This document shows positions 52,371 to 63,127 of a DNA stretch of 64,000 bases, one piece after another (positions within the stretch are counted from its first letter, which is position 1; each line of letters starts with the position of its first letter). Made by a program: the position numbers and the translations under genes. The notes beneath the pieces are model-generated. The model worked only from the letters and a program-made list of their open reading frames with translations, did no database searches and was not told the origin of the DNA. Origin of the DNA: Dermacentor variabilis (taxonomy: Eukaryota > Arthropoda > Arachnida > Ixodida > Ixodidae); assembly GCF_050947875.1 (NCBI RefSeq), contig NC_134572.1, positions 121,329,105 to 121,393,104 of the forward strand. Reading direction: 5' to 3'.

Positions 52371-53544
52371 GAATAGCTTTAGGTTATAGCGCCATGTTTC
52401 GTTTCAAAATTAGGATGCTGGCGATAACTTCAGTAACAAAAAAACTTCCTAAATATTAACTACTATGAGGAGATGCAAAGGAGAATAGCCTTTAGATCCT
52501 TTGTACGATATCGTGAACACTAGCTTTGAATAGATAGATTTACCTTTAAGTTGTTATGCATTGCATTGTCCGTATTAGCTTGCAGCACCGTTGACGGTAT
52601 TCTTTACATGGACAACTGTCTGGAAAACGGGTAATCGACAAATCCGATAATTCGCTGAATGAATGAGTGCGGAAGCGCAGCAGCATCAGCAAAAAAATTA
52701 ACCTTCGTGCTGTGTGTAGGTTCAACGCGAATTAAGCGTCTAAAACACAGCGCATACGAACGTATCGGCACTCGGTGCACTTTGCCCAGTTACCAGATTT
52801 CTCTGAAGATGAGGCCCATGCGACAGGACACTTTGTCCACATCGCAGATCGCTTTCAATATAGGTTGCCCTCACGGCCACGCCGTACGCAGCAGCCGCCA
52901 GAGCAAAACGATACAGACCCCCCTCCCCGCCCCCCCCCATCCCTCCCAACGGTGCCTCTCACGCAACGGAAAATTGCGCGCTTCCTCCTTGCTTAGCACT
53001 AATCAATGCGGATTTGCAAAAAATAAATATGTGTACGTTTCTCTCGACACGATGTCCACCGATCAAGACAATAAAGGCGTTCGTACCTTTGTTCAAATTT
53101 CTGTCGCCGCTCTTTGTAGTGTGCTACAGAGCTATGCTGGTCATCCACCTCCACAGAATAGAATGGCCTATCATATTTATAGCGTATAGATTATGTGCTC
53201 TAATCCGCAAAATCCGGCGCAGAGTGGCCAACAAGTGGTAGAAGAACCGGCCAACGGTGACAGAAGTAAAAGCACGTCAAAACATTTTCCTATTGACGTG
53301 AGGTTTATCGCTATCTTACATAACCAGTCATCTTCGCTTCCTTAAAAGCAAACGCTCATGCAGCACTTTTGATGTTGTGCGGGTCAGCGTCGTCATTGTC
53401 TTCTATAACGCGCTAACGATTCTTCAATACGAAATGGCACCGCTCTGCACCGCCTCTATATCTTTTTTGCCAATTACTTATAGCAGGTAGGAGCCACATA
53501 GGTGACAGGAAACAACAGCAGCAGCAGCAGCAGTGACACTCTCG
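52371..53544. other. Unassigned stretch
   Basis: A 176-codon plus frame (52659-53189) shows no recognisable domain and has overlapping frames of similar length. A C-rich tract lies at 52917-52950 and a (CAG)n run at 53516-53532. Confidence 0.3.
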
Positions 53545-54058
53545 GCACCATATCATGAGTATAACATGACATGTACCACCCCTATCTCTTTTCAAAAGGA
53601 AAGCCTGGCAAGTTTACAAAGTGCACGATGACATGTTAATAAGTACCTAAGCGAAAACATTTTGGCAAAATGACTACAACGCTTTGGCATTTCCACATGT
53701 TAGCAGCCTTAACATTCTCCGCTGATTTATACAGCAATGCTGTTGGCCTCTAGTTGATAGGGATCATTCGTGTCCGTCAGCAAAAAAAGAAAAAAATGAA
53801 TGGAAAGTGAAAAAGGAAAGTGCATATTTCCTTTGGAATAAGTGTTACAAGGCACCAGCTCAGTATTCATTTCAATAAAGAAAAGCACAAAAGGAGCGTC
53901 AAAACCGCATCATGAATGATAAGGCGCTTGTGAACAATGCGAGCTACGTTCCTTGTCCCCGCGTATTTTTCACGGCAGAGAGTAGGGTTGCATAACTAGC
54001 CCCAGAGGGAAAGCGGCAACAGCCGCATACGAATCACTGAGTGTCGTAACCAAACTTC

Positions 54059-54068
54059 ATATATAAAA
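54059..54068 (+). promoter_or_regulatory. TATA-box candidate
   Basis: atatataaaag upstream of the small ORF at 54112. Spacing fits a short 5' UTR, but no initiator was verified. Confidence 0.3.
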
Positions 54069-54111
54069 GGGAGATGTTCCTAGCAGCTCGTTCAATTCTT
54101 GCAAGACCGCT

Positions 54112-54399
54112 ATGGCTACACCCCCAATGACTCCCGAAGAGCAGCGTGAGTATGATGAGTGTCCAAGAGTGCGAAATCGCAATGCTCAAAACGGTGCCAT
54201 GCTAAGGCTAGGCAGAACCATAAAACCTGGTAAAAGAACCCCAATTGTTAAAGTTTCCGGAGAGCTTCACTACTGCCTGACAGCCGTAGCCATTCTATCT
54301 CACAATCCGCCAGCCCAGCTTCTGAGTTTAATCTGGACACCTGCTCACGCAGGCCTAATCAGCAATGAAGCGGCCTACCTAAGTGCTCGATGTTCCTAG
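54112..54399 (+). CDS. Small repeat-borne ORF with RNase H-like tail
   Basis: The 95-codon frame starts MATPPMTPEEQREYDECPR, a charged N-terminus with a TPEEQ..Y.E motif. It ends LSLIWTPAHAGLISNEAAYL, which matches the C-terminal RNase H motif (W.PAH.G..GNE.A) of I/Jockey-type LINEs. A TATATAAAAG box lies at 54059-54068, about 43 bases before the ATG. It is best read as a chimera: the start of one mobile-element ORF fused to a LINE RNase H fragment. Expression is unproven. A similar charged N-terminus occurs at 61812. Confidence 0.4.
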   Translation: MATPPMTPEEQREYDECPRVRNRNAQNGAMLRLGRTIKPGKRTPIVKVSGELHYCLTAVAILSHNPPAQLLSLIWTPAHAGLISNEAAYLSARCS

Positions 54400-54675
54400 C
54401 ACCATATCATGAGTATAAGATGACATGTACCACCCCTATCTCTTTAACTAAAGAAAGATTTGCAAGTTTACAAAGTGCACGATGATATGTGGATAAGTAC
54501 CTAAGCGAAAACATTTTACCAAAACCATATCATGAGTATAACATGACATGTACCACCCCTATCTCGTTTCAAAAGGAAAATAAACGGACACGAAAGATCC
54601 CTACCGACTAAAGGCCAACAGCATCGCTGTAGAAATCAGCGGAGAATCTTAAGGCTGCTTACATATCGAAATGCG

Positions 54676-56559
54676 AAAAATGCGAACATTTCATATCCCC
54701 ATCGACAACATTAGAGTAGTCTTCTAACAGCTTCACTGGTCATCCACTTTCGCAGGGTCGGGATGGCGAGACAATTTTTTTTGTCATACAGAATCACTGG
54801 AAAGAAGAAAATTATAGGTTTTGAACAAAATGTTGCATCATAGGTGACAACTTTCCGTGGCAATGTAGCTTGAAACTTGTGGCGTCGAAAATTCAACTGC
54901 ACTAGTGAAATTATGGCGCACCATCTTGTTTTCGCCATGCCATTATGTTACCAGTTCCTTGCATTCAACAATAGGATTACGTATTCTTACCACTAGTAGA
55001 AACGGTTGTGAGACGCTGCATGCTCGCAAACAAAGCAGGCTAACCCGAATATCCATAATTTAGAGGCACGTGACTACAACATTGCAGTGACCAATAGCGC
55101 CCCCAGAGAGGCGTATATGCGTAGACATTAAACTTTCGTGATAATCAGTGTGCAGGCGTGCAGCGAACAGGAAGGTTAAATTGAATGTCATTTCATTACA
55201 AACAAACTGATAACTAAAATGATAACAAAGGAGCCACCGCATGAAGCTACTGCTCTGAGAAGCATGGCGGAGCCGGCAGTTCCGTAGTGTGGCCACTATA
55301 GAAACTTCTTACAGGCATTTAATAAAAACAAGGTGAAAAAATGTAAGTTTTCATGTACTACACATAAATCTACGCCCGCAAATCCATATGCACATATTTG
55401 CGTTTGAAAATAGCTTGAAAAATATTAGTGACATTGCAAACTGCAGTAAACAGCAGCAAAATTGCATGGCCATTACACATTACCTCAACGTATACCGTAT
55501 ACTGGCTCTATATTCAGTCAGATGAACATACAAAAAAGAAAGAGGTAAGTGTGGATGAAAATGTGAACCTACACAGAATTTCAGTATACAATGAAAGACA
55601 CAATGCACACACACTAACATCATTCTCATCATACACATTTGAAACTTGATCAGCAGGTACAGGACTATATGGTTGGCTATTGGGGATTAAAGGGCAAGGT
55701 ACTTGTTGAAATATATACGAACATTGAACGTAGACGAACAGACAGGAACGTTTAAGCGCTCATGCATTTGCGTTTTAATGGTCATCTATCCCTCGAGAAG
55801 TGCGGTGCCACTAAATCGATCCCCATAACGTCATACTCAGTGCTTGCTAGAAGATGTCCTAGCAACTTCTACTAACGTGCACAGGGAGAATTGCGGTGAA
55901 TTACTGGTCACCCACGCTATAGTAGACACCGGAACGAGTCGAGCACTGCAATATTGATCAAGGTAAAACAACAACTACTGCACGTGAATGCTTCACCTTC
56001 ATTCGTATTATCCTTGCACTCAGCCCCAAAACTTTAATCAGGGAGAAAACGTCGTGTCTCCCTAATTCCCCACCGATAAACACTACGTCCGCAAATCAAT
56101 AGGTGTTGACATTTATTTTTAAAGAGATGCATTACTGTGAGCCCTCCAAAATTTTTATAACTGTGGCTGCTGGCTGCTCCTCTCATCCCGAATAGCTCAG
56201 ACCTACGTTCATTACGTATCCGACGATGGAATGGAATGTCGGTACCCCAGCACTATAGCCAAATGGCCAAACCACTACGGCACAATCACAACTGAACTTT
56301 TATCGGGCCCACGCGCGAACTAACGTTTTGGGTTTATCGCCGCGTGTGTCACTTTGCGTAACATGCGTGCGTAAAATCGCCTGACCTGCGCACGTAGCAT
56401 TGTCACTTATTTCCAGTCCTTTGTTACTAAATCCTACTTTGACTGCAACCACTGTTCTGCCTCTTTTCGCAGCCATACAGTTACTGATCGCTTTCCGGCT
56501 ATCACTCCGACAGCATGATCTGAATAGTTTTTCATTTCTCCTATCTTTCCCGTTCACGT
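54676..56559. other. Unassigned stretch
   Basis: Nothing recognised. Confidence 0.35.
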
Positions 56560-56760
56560 TAGTTTTATTTAGTTGCGTTTGTGCGTCTAAAAGGACATTT
56601 CAGCTGTGTGAATTACTTAGTTGATGGCATAATTATTTATTTGCAAATTCTGTTCTCCTGCTTGATTTTGTATTGTTTTCTTGTATGCCTTTTTAGAAAT
56701 CCCCCGTTTTCTAATAAATTATATGCCCTGAGGGTACGACAAATAAATAGATAAATAAAG
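56560..56760 (+). mobile_element. LINE 3' UTR with (AAATA)n-type tail
   Basis: atgccctgagggtacgacaa followed by ataaatagataaataaag parallels atggcccagaaggtatgata then aatagataaa at 62586-62612. This suggests the same CR1/L2-type 3' end. No coding part is visible here. Confidence 0.45.
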
Positions 56761-56870
56761 AAAACAGGAAGGGCCAGCGTTTGCTCAGCTTGTAACGCGA
56801 ATGGTGTGGTTCGAGCGAGGGCCTTTGGCATGATCTTGCACTGATATTGAAATAGCACGAGAAATAATAG

Positions 56871-56963
56871 AAAGCATATTTAGCGCCAGCAAACAAGGAC
56901 GGAAGGGAGACGACAACACAATGCGCGCCTTCCGTCCTCGTTTGCTGGCGCTAAATATGCTTT
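56871..56963. repeat. 36-bp-arm fold-back, probable Penelope 3'-end palindrome
   Basis: Arms 56871-56906 and 56928-56963 are inverted copies with a single mismatch and a 21-base loop (gagacgacaacacaatgcgcg). Arm motif: tagcgccagcaaac(a/g)agg. The loop with the arm reads like the 3' UTR style of the Penelope-like sequences nearby; that part is inference. Confidence 0.85.
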
Positions 56964-57029
56964 GAGTTTACCAACACGCCCAACAAATAGCGATGCTGAA
57001 ATAATAGAAGTTTCACCCATCTTAACGCA

Positions 57030-57258
57030 AGAGCCGCTGCGGTGGTTTGCGCGGCGGTCGTGCTACGCAGCTGAGCACGGGGTCACCTGAACAGATCCCA
57101 GCCGTGGCAGCTGCGGTATTTGGATGGGAGCGAAATGCAGAAACTCCTGTCCATCGGGGGCACGTTGGAGATCACCTGGTGGTTAAGATATATACGGAGG
57201 CACACACCACCACGTGCCTAATAATAACATTGTGCTTTTAGCTCGTAAAACCCCACAC
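57030..57258 (+). mobile_element. tRNA-derived SINE, family A, near complete
   Basis: Head gccgctgcggtggtttgcgc, then gctgagcacggggtcac, ggatgggagcgaaatgcag, ggcacgttggagatcacctg, ccaccacgtgcctaataat and a gctcgtaaaacccc end. It matches family A order. Confidence 0.7.
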
Positions 57259-57779
57259 TTTAGTACAATCCAGCTCTCTTTATGCATTTATATGATGCTT
57301 GACTGTATCTCGATTGCTGCAAGGCGCGTTGGATCTGCGGTAATTTTTCTTATCGGAACCAGATTGATCTAGTGTCTTTAAGAATGTTTTGCTAGCTGCC
57401 CCGTCGTCACTGCTTCATGTACGCTGATGTTGGCTGTAAAATGAAATGGTTTCTAGTATTTTTAGAAGCGGTGGACGGGGGCCAACAGTTTGGGTTGCCG
57501 ACTTCGGCATCGAGACAGAGGCTACAATTTATTTGTCCATTTTAAATTTGTCTTCTTTAGAGAACCCCTTCGTGGTGTGCCACTTGGTGTCTCCAAGTCA
57601 CTTCAGTTACAGACCAAATCGTACTGCTGTCACGAATCAAGAGGTGCCCAGTCCCAGGTTGTGCGACTACATCCTCCTGGACTTACCATTCCTACCAAAC
57701 GGGACCTTCGCCCGTGCGTATTCTGCACTGCTGTGAAAATCTGCGACAATTTCTGCGAATGCTACTAGTACAAAAATAT
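57259..57779. other. Unassigned stretch
   Basis: A 96-codon plus frame at 57446-57736 has no recognisable domain. Confidence 0.3.
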
Positions 57780-58135
57780 TATATTTGCCTCCGAGTCACG
57801 AACGTGCAGCTTTCCTTGACCCCATAATCACTACTGAAGTGGTACTCTCCGAGGAAGTTCCTTAGTCAACGGAAGAAATTATAGTCGCTTGGAGCGATTT
57901 CATAAGTGTAAGGCCGACGCGGCAGCTCCTCCAAACCGAGATGCCGCAAAAGCGAGAAGCTGAATTTTGGCTGTCGCCGGCTTGGATGAAGAAACTGGAC
58001 AATGGTAGTCACGCAAATTCGGTTTTTTCTTCCACGCTCTTTGAGCACAGCGAGTACTCCTCGCTGTCGATGGTCGCAGCCCTGGGGAGGAAATCACTAC
58101 TAAAGATACTGCTTTCAACCTAAAAGAAACTGTGG
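57780..58135 (-). pseudogene. Mariner-like transposase remnant, C-terminal part
   Basis: The minus strand reads LGLEELPRRPYTYEIAPSD then YNFFR, stop, LRNFLGEYHFSSDYGVKES. This corresponds to the conserved block containing the third catalytic Asp (…APSDYHLF…) and the segment after it. A TGA interrupts the frame and the N-terminal half is not recognisable. It differs from the 5.5-kb mariner, so two mariner lineages are present. Confidence 0.7.
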
Positions 58136-58249
58136 GCATAGTTTTTACTGCCGATGAGCCGTATCCTCCGGCAACTTGTCCGACAGACCTCAGGCTGTCT
58201 CGAAATTATTTTCATGCCTTAAATAATATGCATTATGCAAAATAGAAGT

Positions 58250-58745
58250 GAGGCGTGCAGACAGGACACAAGAGTAGAGAAGTGGACAACACGAACGCCA
58301 ACTATCAACTGAAGGGGGCACTGAGGCGAAAAAAGAAAGAACGCACAAAACTCATCTGCGCATGCTCAGGAATGGTAACACCACGTGTCAATCGGTAAAC
58401 GTGCCGGCCTACGTGAGAGATAACTGTTAAGGTACTTAATCTCTTCCTTATGTAAAGTAATCGAAGGCTGACTCACGCACGCACTTCCACCATTATAGAT
58501 ATGCCATGCCTCTACCATAAGACGCGTATCTTCATTCTTATGCCTGTACAATATCGCGCATTCATCTAACTCTGGCGTGCAGTTACAATCTCGGCAATGA
58601 AGCGAAAGATTAGAAGGCGATCCACCGGTTAACGACCTCTTATGTTCCATTAGCCTCTAATTGATACACCGTCCCGTTTGCCCTACGTAGAACTGGCCAG
58701 AGCTGAGGAGAATTTTATAAACCACACCCATACGACAGTCAGTAA
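58250..58745 (-). pseudogene. Penelope-like element, GIY-YIG endonuclease and 3' UTR
   Basis: On the minus strand the frame from about 58745 reads GVVYKILLSSGQFYVGQTGR, then RLMEHKRSLTGG, a Cys-His cluster (HCRDCNCTPELDEC), AILYRHKNEDTRLMVEAWHI and PSITLHKEEIKYLNSYL, ending at 58366. This is the C-terminal GIY-YIG endonuclease of canonical Penelope-like retroelements, which nicks DNA for insertion. A TAG in the normally conserved stretch after QTGRCIN breaks it. The RT domain is absent, so the element is 5' truncated. About 115 bases of 3' UTR follow (agttgatagttggcgttcgt …). Confidence 0.82.
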
Positions 58746-58956
58746 AACAGTTGTTCGGCTTGCAATCTTCTCACCATGCTTAGCTTCAAGTATACAGACG
58801 AATAAGTGTGATAAGGTTCGTTTTTTTAATTGTCACAATGCATTGCTCTACAACTGCACTCAAGCGCTGCCCCCACATCTTGTATGACATCGCACTTGCA
58901 ATGCGAAGCGACATCAGCGCACCACAGCATGATAGCCGAGAAGGGTCACATCAAAT

Positions 58957-58961
<5 letters not shown>

Positions 58962-59024
<63 letters not shown>
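58962..59024. repeat. (AT)n microsatellite
   Basis: About 31 AT units directly abutting an RTE fragment. Confidence 0.95.
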
Positions 59025-59029
<5 letters not shown>

Positions 59030-59142
59030 GCATAACAGCTGTTTCTAAGCTGTGTCTTACCAGTACTCACGTACGGGGCAGAAACTCGGAGGCTTACAAA
59101 AAGGGTTCTTAAATTGAGGACGACGCAATGAGCTATGGAAAG
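59025..59142 (+). pseudogene. RTE fragment 1 (duplicate segment)
   Basis: Corresponds to about 40419-40530 of the near-complete RTE (aacagctgt… cttaccagtactcacgtac… ttgaggacgacgcaatgagc). The same segment appears again at 59325-59440, so part of the LINE is repeated here. Confidence 0.75.
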
Positions 59143-59211
59143 CGAAAGAGACAGACCGGGAAACGACCAACATGTAGAGAAAAGGCAAAACCGATGCGTT
59201 CAACAACAACA

Positions 59212-59758
59212 ACTGGGGATTCGAATCATGAGACGGAAATAATCAGAAGAATAAGTATAGGCTGTGGTGCGTTTGCCTGGCATTCTCAGATCATGAACAG
59301 CAGGTTGCCATTATCCCTCAAGAGAAAAGTGTATAATAGCTGTGTCTTACCAGTACTCACCTACGGGGCAGAAACCTAGAGGCTTAGCAAAAGGGCTCTA
59401 CTTAAATTGAGGACGACGCAACGAGCTATGGAAAGAAGAATGATAGGTGTAACGTTAAGGAATAAGAAAAGAGCAGATTGGGTGAGGGAAAAAACGCGAG
59501 TTAATGACATCTTTGTTGAAATCAAGAAAAAGAAATGGGGGCATGGGCAGGACACGTAATGAGGAGGGAAGATAACCGATGGTCATTAAGAGTTACGGAA
59601 TGGATTCCAAGGGAAGGGAAGCGTAGCAGAGGGCGGCAGAAAGTTAGGTGGGCGGATGAGATTAAGAAGTTTGCAGGGACAACATGGCCACAATTAGTAC
59701 ATGACCGGGGTAGTTGGAGAAGTATGGGAGAGGCCTTTGCCCTGCAGTGGGCGTAACC
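59212..59758 (+). pseudogene. RTE fragment 2, 3' end
   Basis: Aligns closely at nucleotide level with 40311-40850: MNSRLPLSLKRKVYNSC, then an in-frame TAG at 59377-59379, a two-base expansion of a G run at 59537-59541 that shifts the frame, and the conserved tail RREDNRWSLRVTEWIPREG. It ends with the same gcccTGCAGTGGGCGTAA stop region. Closer to the 38-kb copy than the 50-kb one. Non-functional. Confidence 0.85.
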
Positions 59759-59795
59759 AGGCTGGTGCTGCTGCTGCTGATGATGATGACGATGA

Positions 59796-60183
59796 TGTAT
59801 GTATGTATGTATGTATGTATGTATGTATGTATGTATGTATGTATGTATGTATGTATGTATGTATGTATGTATGTATGTATGTATGTATGTATGTATGTAT
59901 GTATGTATGTATGTATGTATGTATGTATGTATGTATGTATGTATGTATGTATGTATGTATGTATGTATGTATGTATGTATGTATGTATGTATGTATGTAT
60001 GTATGTATGTATGTATGTATGTATGTATGTATGTATGTATGTATGTATGTATGTATGTATGTATGTATGTATGTATGTATGTATGTATGTATGTATGTAT
60101 GTATGTATGTATGTATGTATGTATGTATGTATGTATGTATGTATGTATGTATGTATGTATGTATGTATGTATGTATGTATGTA
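59796..60183. repeat. (GTAT)97 microsatellite at RTE tail
   Basis: About 388 bases of uninterrupted GTAT. It follows the RTE 3' tail (gctgctgctgctgatgatga, cgatgat) without a gap. All six frames are open through it, giving spurious long ORFs on both strands. Confidence 0.97.
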
Positions 60184-61641
60184 TAACTGCCAAAAATCTA
60201 TAGCTTTGAGAACCCGCAGGTAAAACACACTGTTGGAATATAAATTATGCGTAACTTGGGTGAGTTAGCGCAGCAGCAACCTTAGCGGATGTCATGTCCA
60301 CAGGCTTGTCGCCTGTAGTTCGTGGCTACTTGCTTGGCGGAGGATTACGAGGACGAGCGCTAATTATGACGGTTGTCGATGGAAGAATTTTCATGAGAGG
60401 AGTATGCCCATAAAGGTAAGGCGCATATAATAGTACATTTAATCTTGAGGTCTCGGACTTGTCTCACAGCGATACATTCATTTAGAAGGAGTTGTTGCGA
60501 ATGCACACTTATACGGTGGCACATGAGAAGTTGTAAATACCCAGTTACACATACCCAGTGACCCAAGTTGTCTGCTAAGCCACAAAGCAGCAAGTTGTCT
60601 TTTCAGAATCACACACAATGGCCTACGTTGTCTACACGACAAGATCGCAGCCAGCATATTTCTGGTGAACCAAGTTGTCTGTATATATATGCAGTGAGAA
60701 AAAACCCTGGTAAAGAGGCAAGGAATGATCAGCTATAATATATCTCCATAAAGAAGCGGGACGCAATCTTTATTCTGAAATAGATGAGTCGCGCCTCCAA
60801 ACATCAACCATTAGAGCATCATTCAAAACCTCATAAAGGCAGGCATGTCGTAAAAACAGGCGAGTTCGGCAACAGTTACGTTCAAAGAAAGGCATAATAC
60901 TCTTATTATAACGCTCGAGTTGTTTCTTAAACAAGCTTCTGACGCCCAGAAATGTGTTGCTTTAACGTGTAGCGCTCATATCTACGTGTTTGGTTAAGCC
61001 GGTATGAAATAATAAGGTGCAGTTTCCGTCAGAAATGAATTCAGTGGAACAACTGACTGCTTCGTGCTTAACACGTACTAATTCGGTCATAGCGAATAGG
61101 AGAATACTGCTGCGATGATGGTCCGTAGTTCAGCAACATGCGCGCGAGAAGGACAAGGTTTGTGGTTTCGGAAAGGAAGAAAACGCCAATGGCTTTAAGA
61201 AGAGCATGCAAGAGCATGAAATTATTGTCAGTTAAATGGCTCAGAGAAGATTACTATTACTATTTTTGAAATCAATTATTATTATTATTATTATCGTGTT
61301 TGACGTAGTCCGCCCCTCACAGCTTCTGGCTAAGCTTACGCACAGAGGTGTTGACTCGTCACTTGTCAATTTCTTGGGCAGTTATCTTCGTGATAACTGA
61401 GGCTTAATCATCATCATCATCATGTTAACGTCAATTACTAAACATCTTTTACAGCGAGGCTGTTTATGCGCACCCTGTGCCGTCGTTGTCAGACTTCCCT
61501 AAAAAGGGGCCACGTGACCTAGCGGGAGTACAATAGTTCAACAGTGGGAAAGGCGTTGGAGTGGCCCCTCCCCCCTGTGAGAATGCTATCATATACGCGA
61601 ATCATTGCCGCGATTCAAACGCGATATTAGAAGCGCGTGGC
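60184..61641. other. Unassigned stretch with diverged repeat motifs
   Basis: 60490-60690 contains variants of 'cacatacccagtgacccaag' and repeated 'aagttgtctg', recalling 4.7-4.9 kb. Otherwise nothing recognised. Confidence 0.35.
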
Positions 61642-61677
61642 TGCCTGCACTTCTTGCGGGCGCAAGAAGTGCAGGCA
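61642..61677. repeat. Perfect 17-bp palindrome, two-base centre
   Basis: tgcctgcacttcttgcg and cgcaagaagtgcaggca flank gg. Confidence 0.95.
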
Positions 61678-61811
61678 TCCACGTCAACTGTCAAACCAAT
61701 ACAACCAATCGTCAAAACGATTGCAGCGCCCGCATCTCCAGTGGTGGGCCTTGCACCCAATATACGCAGCAATGCATTAGTGGTGCCGCGCCTTCCATCG
61801 CAGCTACAACT

Positions 61812-61928
61812 ATGGGAAGGCCACGAGTAATGCGTAATCCTGAGGAAGAAGCTGCTTACCGCGAGCGGCAGCGAGAGTTGGCTCGTGAAGGGGCTCGTCG
61901 TCGCCGACCCCGAGCTGCGCGCCTGTGA
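61812..61928 (+). CDS. Short charged ORF, probable mobile-element N-terminus
   Basis: 38 codons, MGRPRVMRNPEEEAAYRERQ followed by an Arg-rich stretch and TGA. The pattern (PEE..AYRER.RE) resembles the start of the small ORF at 54112 and of coiled, charged N-termini in some arthropod transposable-element proteins. I do not recognise the family and there is no continuation after the stop. It could be chance. Confidence 0.25.
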   Translation: MGRPRVMRNPEEEAAYRERQRELAREGARRRRPRAARL

Positions 61929-62154
61929 AGGCTCCTACAATATGCTCACAACGCGAAGCACGCAAAAGCGAAAATGAGGTGAAAGAATGGCGAGGCGAAA
62001 AATTTACAATATAGAATGCTTACGAAGTTTGATTACGTGGTGTAACACTCGGCGTAACAAACACAGCTTCGCTGTTCGACCATCTTGACGGACTGGAAGG
62101 GGTGGTAATATTTTTTACATGACAACTAGCGGTGTCGCTCAAGGATGGCTATTA

Positions 62155-62396
62155 TGACCACACCTCATTTTACTTTTCTATTGCGTTCTTGCATACCCAC
62201 TTCCAATGAGTGGAATCGCCTTCCCGCTTATATGGCCACCATCGCAGATAACCAATTATTCAAGAATGTCATAGCTAGCACTGTATAACTAGGAACCTTT
62301 TTCTTGCAAATGTGCAACATGTGCGCACAAACGCCATAGCTAACATTGCATATCTAGGTGCCATATGTTAAACAGTTTATATATATATATATATAT

Positions 62397-62427
<31 letters not shown>

Positions 62428-62620
62428 TATGGAGAATTACCAATTCACAGAAATTCAGTACCACGTTTAGACGCACTTATGACATTCACACTGCCATAAT
62501 AAGGCAGTTTGTTGTTTGTTAATAACTCCTGTTTGTTGAATTTAACTGTTTTGCTTGTGACCACTCCCCTCTATAAAGACGTAATGGCCCAGAAGGTATG
62601 ATAAATAGATAAAAAGAATA
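62155..62620 (+). pseudogene. CR1/L2-like LINE 3' end
   Basis: A short frame reads TSNEWNRLPAYMATIADNQL then FKNVIASTV and a stop, matching the usual ending of CR1/L2-type ORF2 (…EWN.LP…). A 3' UTR follows, containing a (TA)n array (62379-62418). It ends at atggcccagaaggtatgata with aataaat-like repeats. The upstream RT is missing. Confidence 0.55.
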
Positions 62621-62645
62621 GAATACATAACGATTTCTTCACTCC

Positions 62646-62930
62646 TTCCATATGCCGATGACACCGATATTTAACGAAATCCATATTGTCGATGACGATC
62701 GCAAATTGAAGTCTGACCTGTCTTCTTCTTCTAAATGGTGCCAAGACAATAACTTCCTTTTGAATGCTGGTAAAACAAAAGTCATGACTTTCCCGCTAAC
62801 ACCTCAAGCATTTTTTTATCCTTTTCTGTAGATTTTGTACCACAGCGCAAGTTTTGTGAGATCAGAGATCTCAGTCTACTTTTTGATGCAACCTTATATT
62901 TTTTGGCTCGCACTAAACACTTTGGCATTC
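62646..62930 (+). pseudogene. LINE reverse transcriptase fragment
   Basis: LPYADDTDI provides the Y/FADD catalytic box at about 62654. A frame change follows, then KLKSDLSSSSKWCQDNNFLL, NAGKTKVMTFPL, and after another shift FCEIRDLSLLFDAT. This is the palm and early thumb of a CR1/L2/Jockey-type RT. It lies after, not before, the C-terminus at 62.2 kb, so it belongs to another insertion or a rearranged copy. Confidence 0.65.
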
Positions 62931-63127
62931 GCGATATGCGCTCTCGTGGCTCCTCCGACTATCTAGAAGATTCAGTTTTCCAATACATTTATGCAAGTTG
63001 TGCACAAAAATCCAACCTTCTAAGCTAATATACCCGTCGGTCGTCTGGAATTTCATTTCTAGATCCAGCAATGACACTCTGCATTCGACCCAGAAACCAT
63101 TTCTGAGCCTACACTCTAAAAATTTTA

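Larger units (their letters stand above)
53545..54675. repeat. Nested repeat cluster: three direct copies plus an inverted pair
   Basis: Unit A (accatatcatgagtataaca…) occurs at 53547-53673, 54401-54523 and 54524-54579, the last truncated. Unit B (gcagccttaacattctccgc…) occurs at 53685-53780, and again as inverted sequence at 54586-54675. Between them lies a small ORF with a TATA box. The pattern suggests duplication and inversion around one insertion. Confidence 0.75.

Noticed and set aside
52659..53189. 176-codon plus frame as a gene
   Set aside because: No domain, no start context support, and overlapping frames of similar quality on both strands.
59662..60228. Open frames of 134-223 codons on both strands (Tyr-Val-Cys-Met and Ile-His-Thr-Tyr repeats)
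   Set aside because: They are translations of the (GTAT)n array, which has no stop in any frame.
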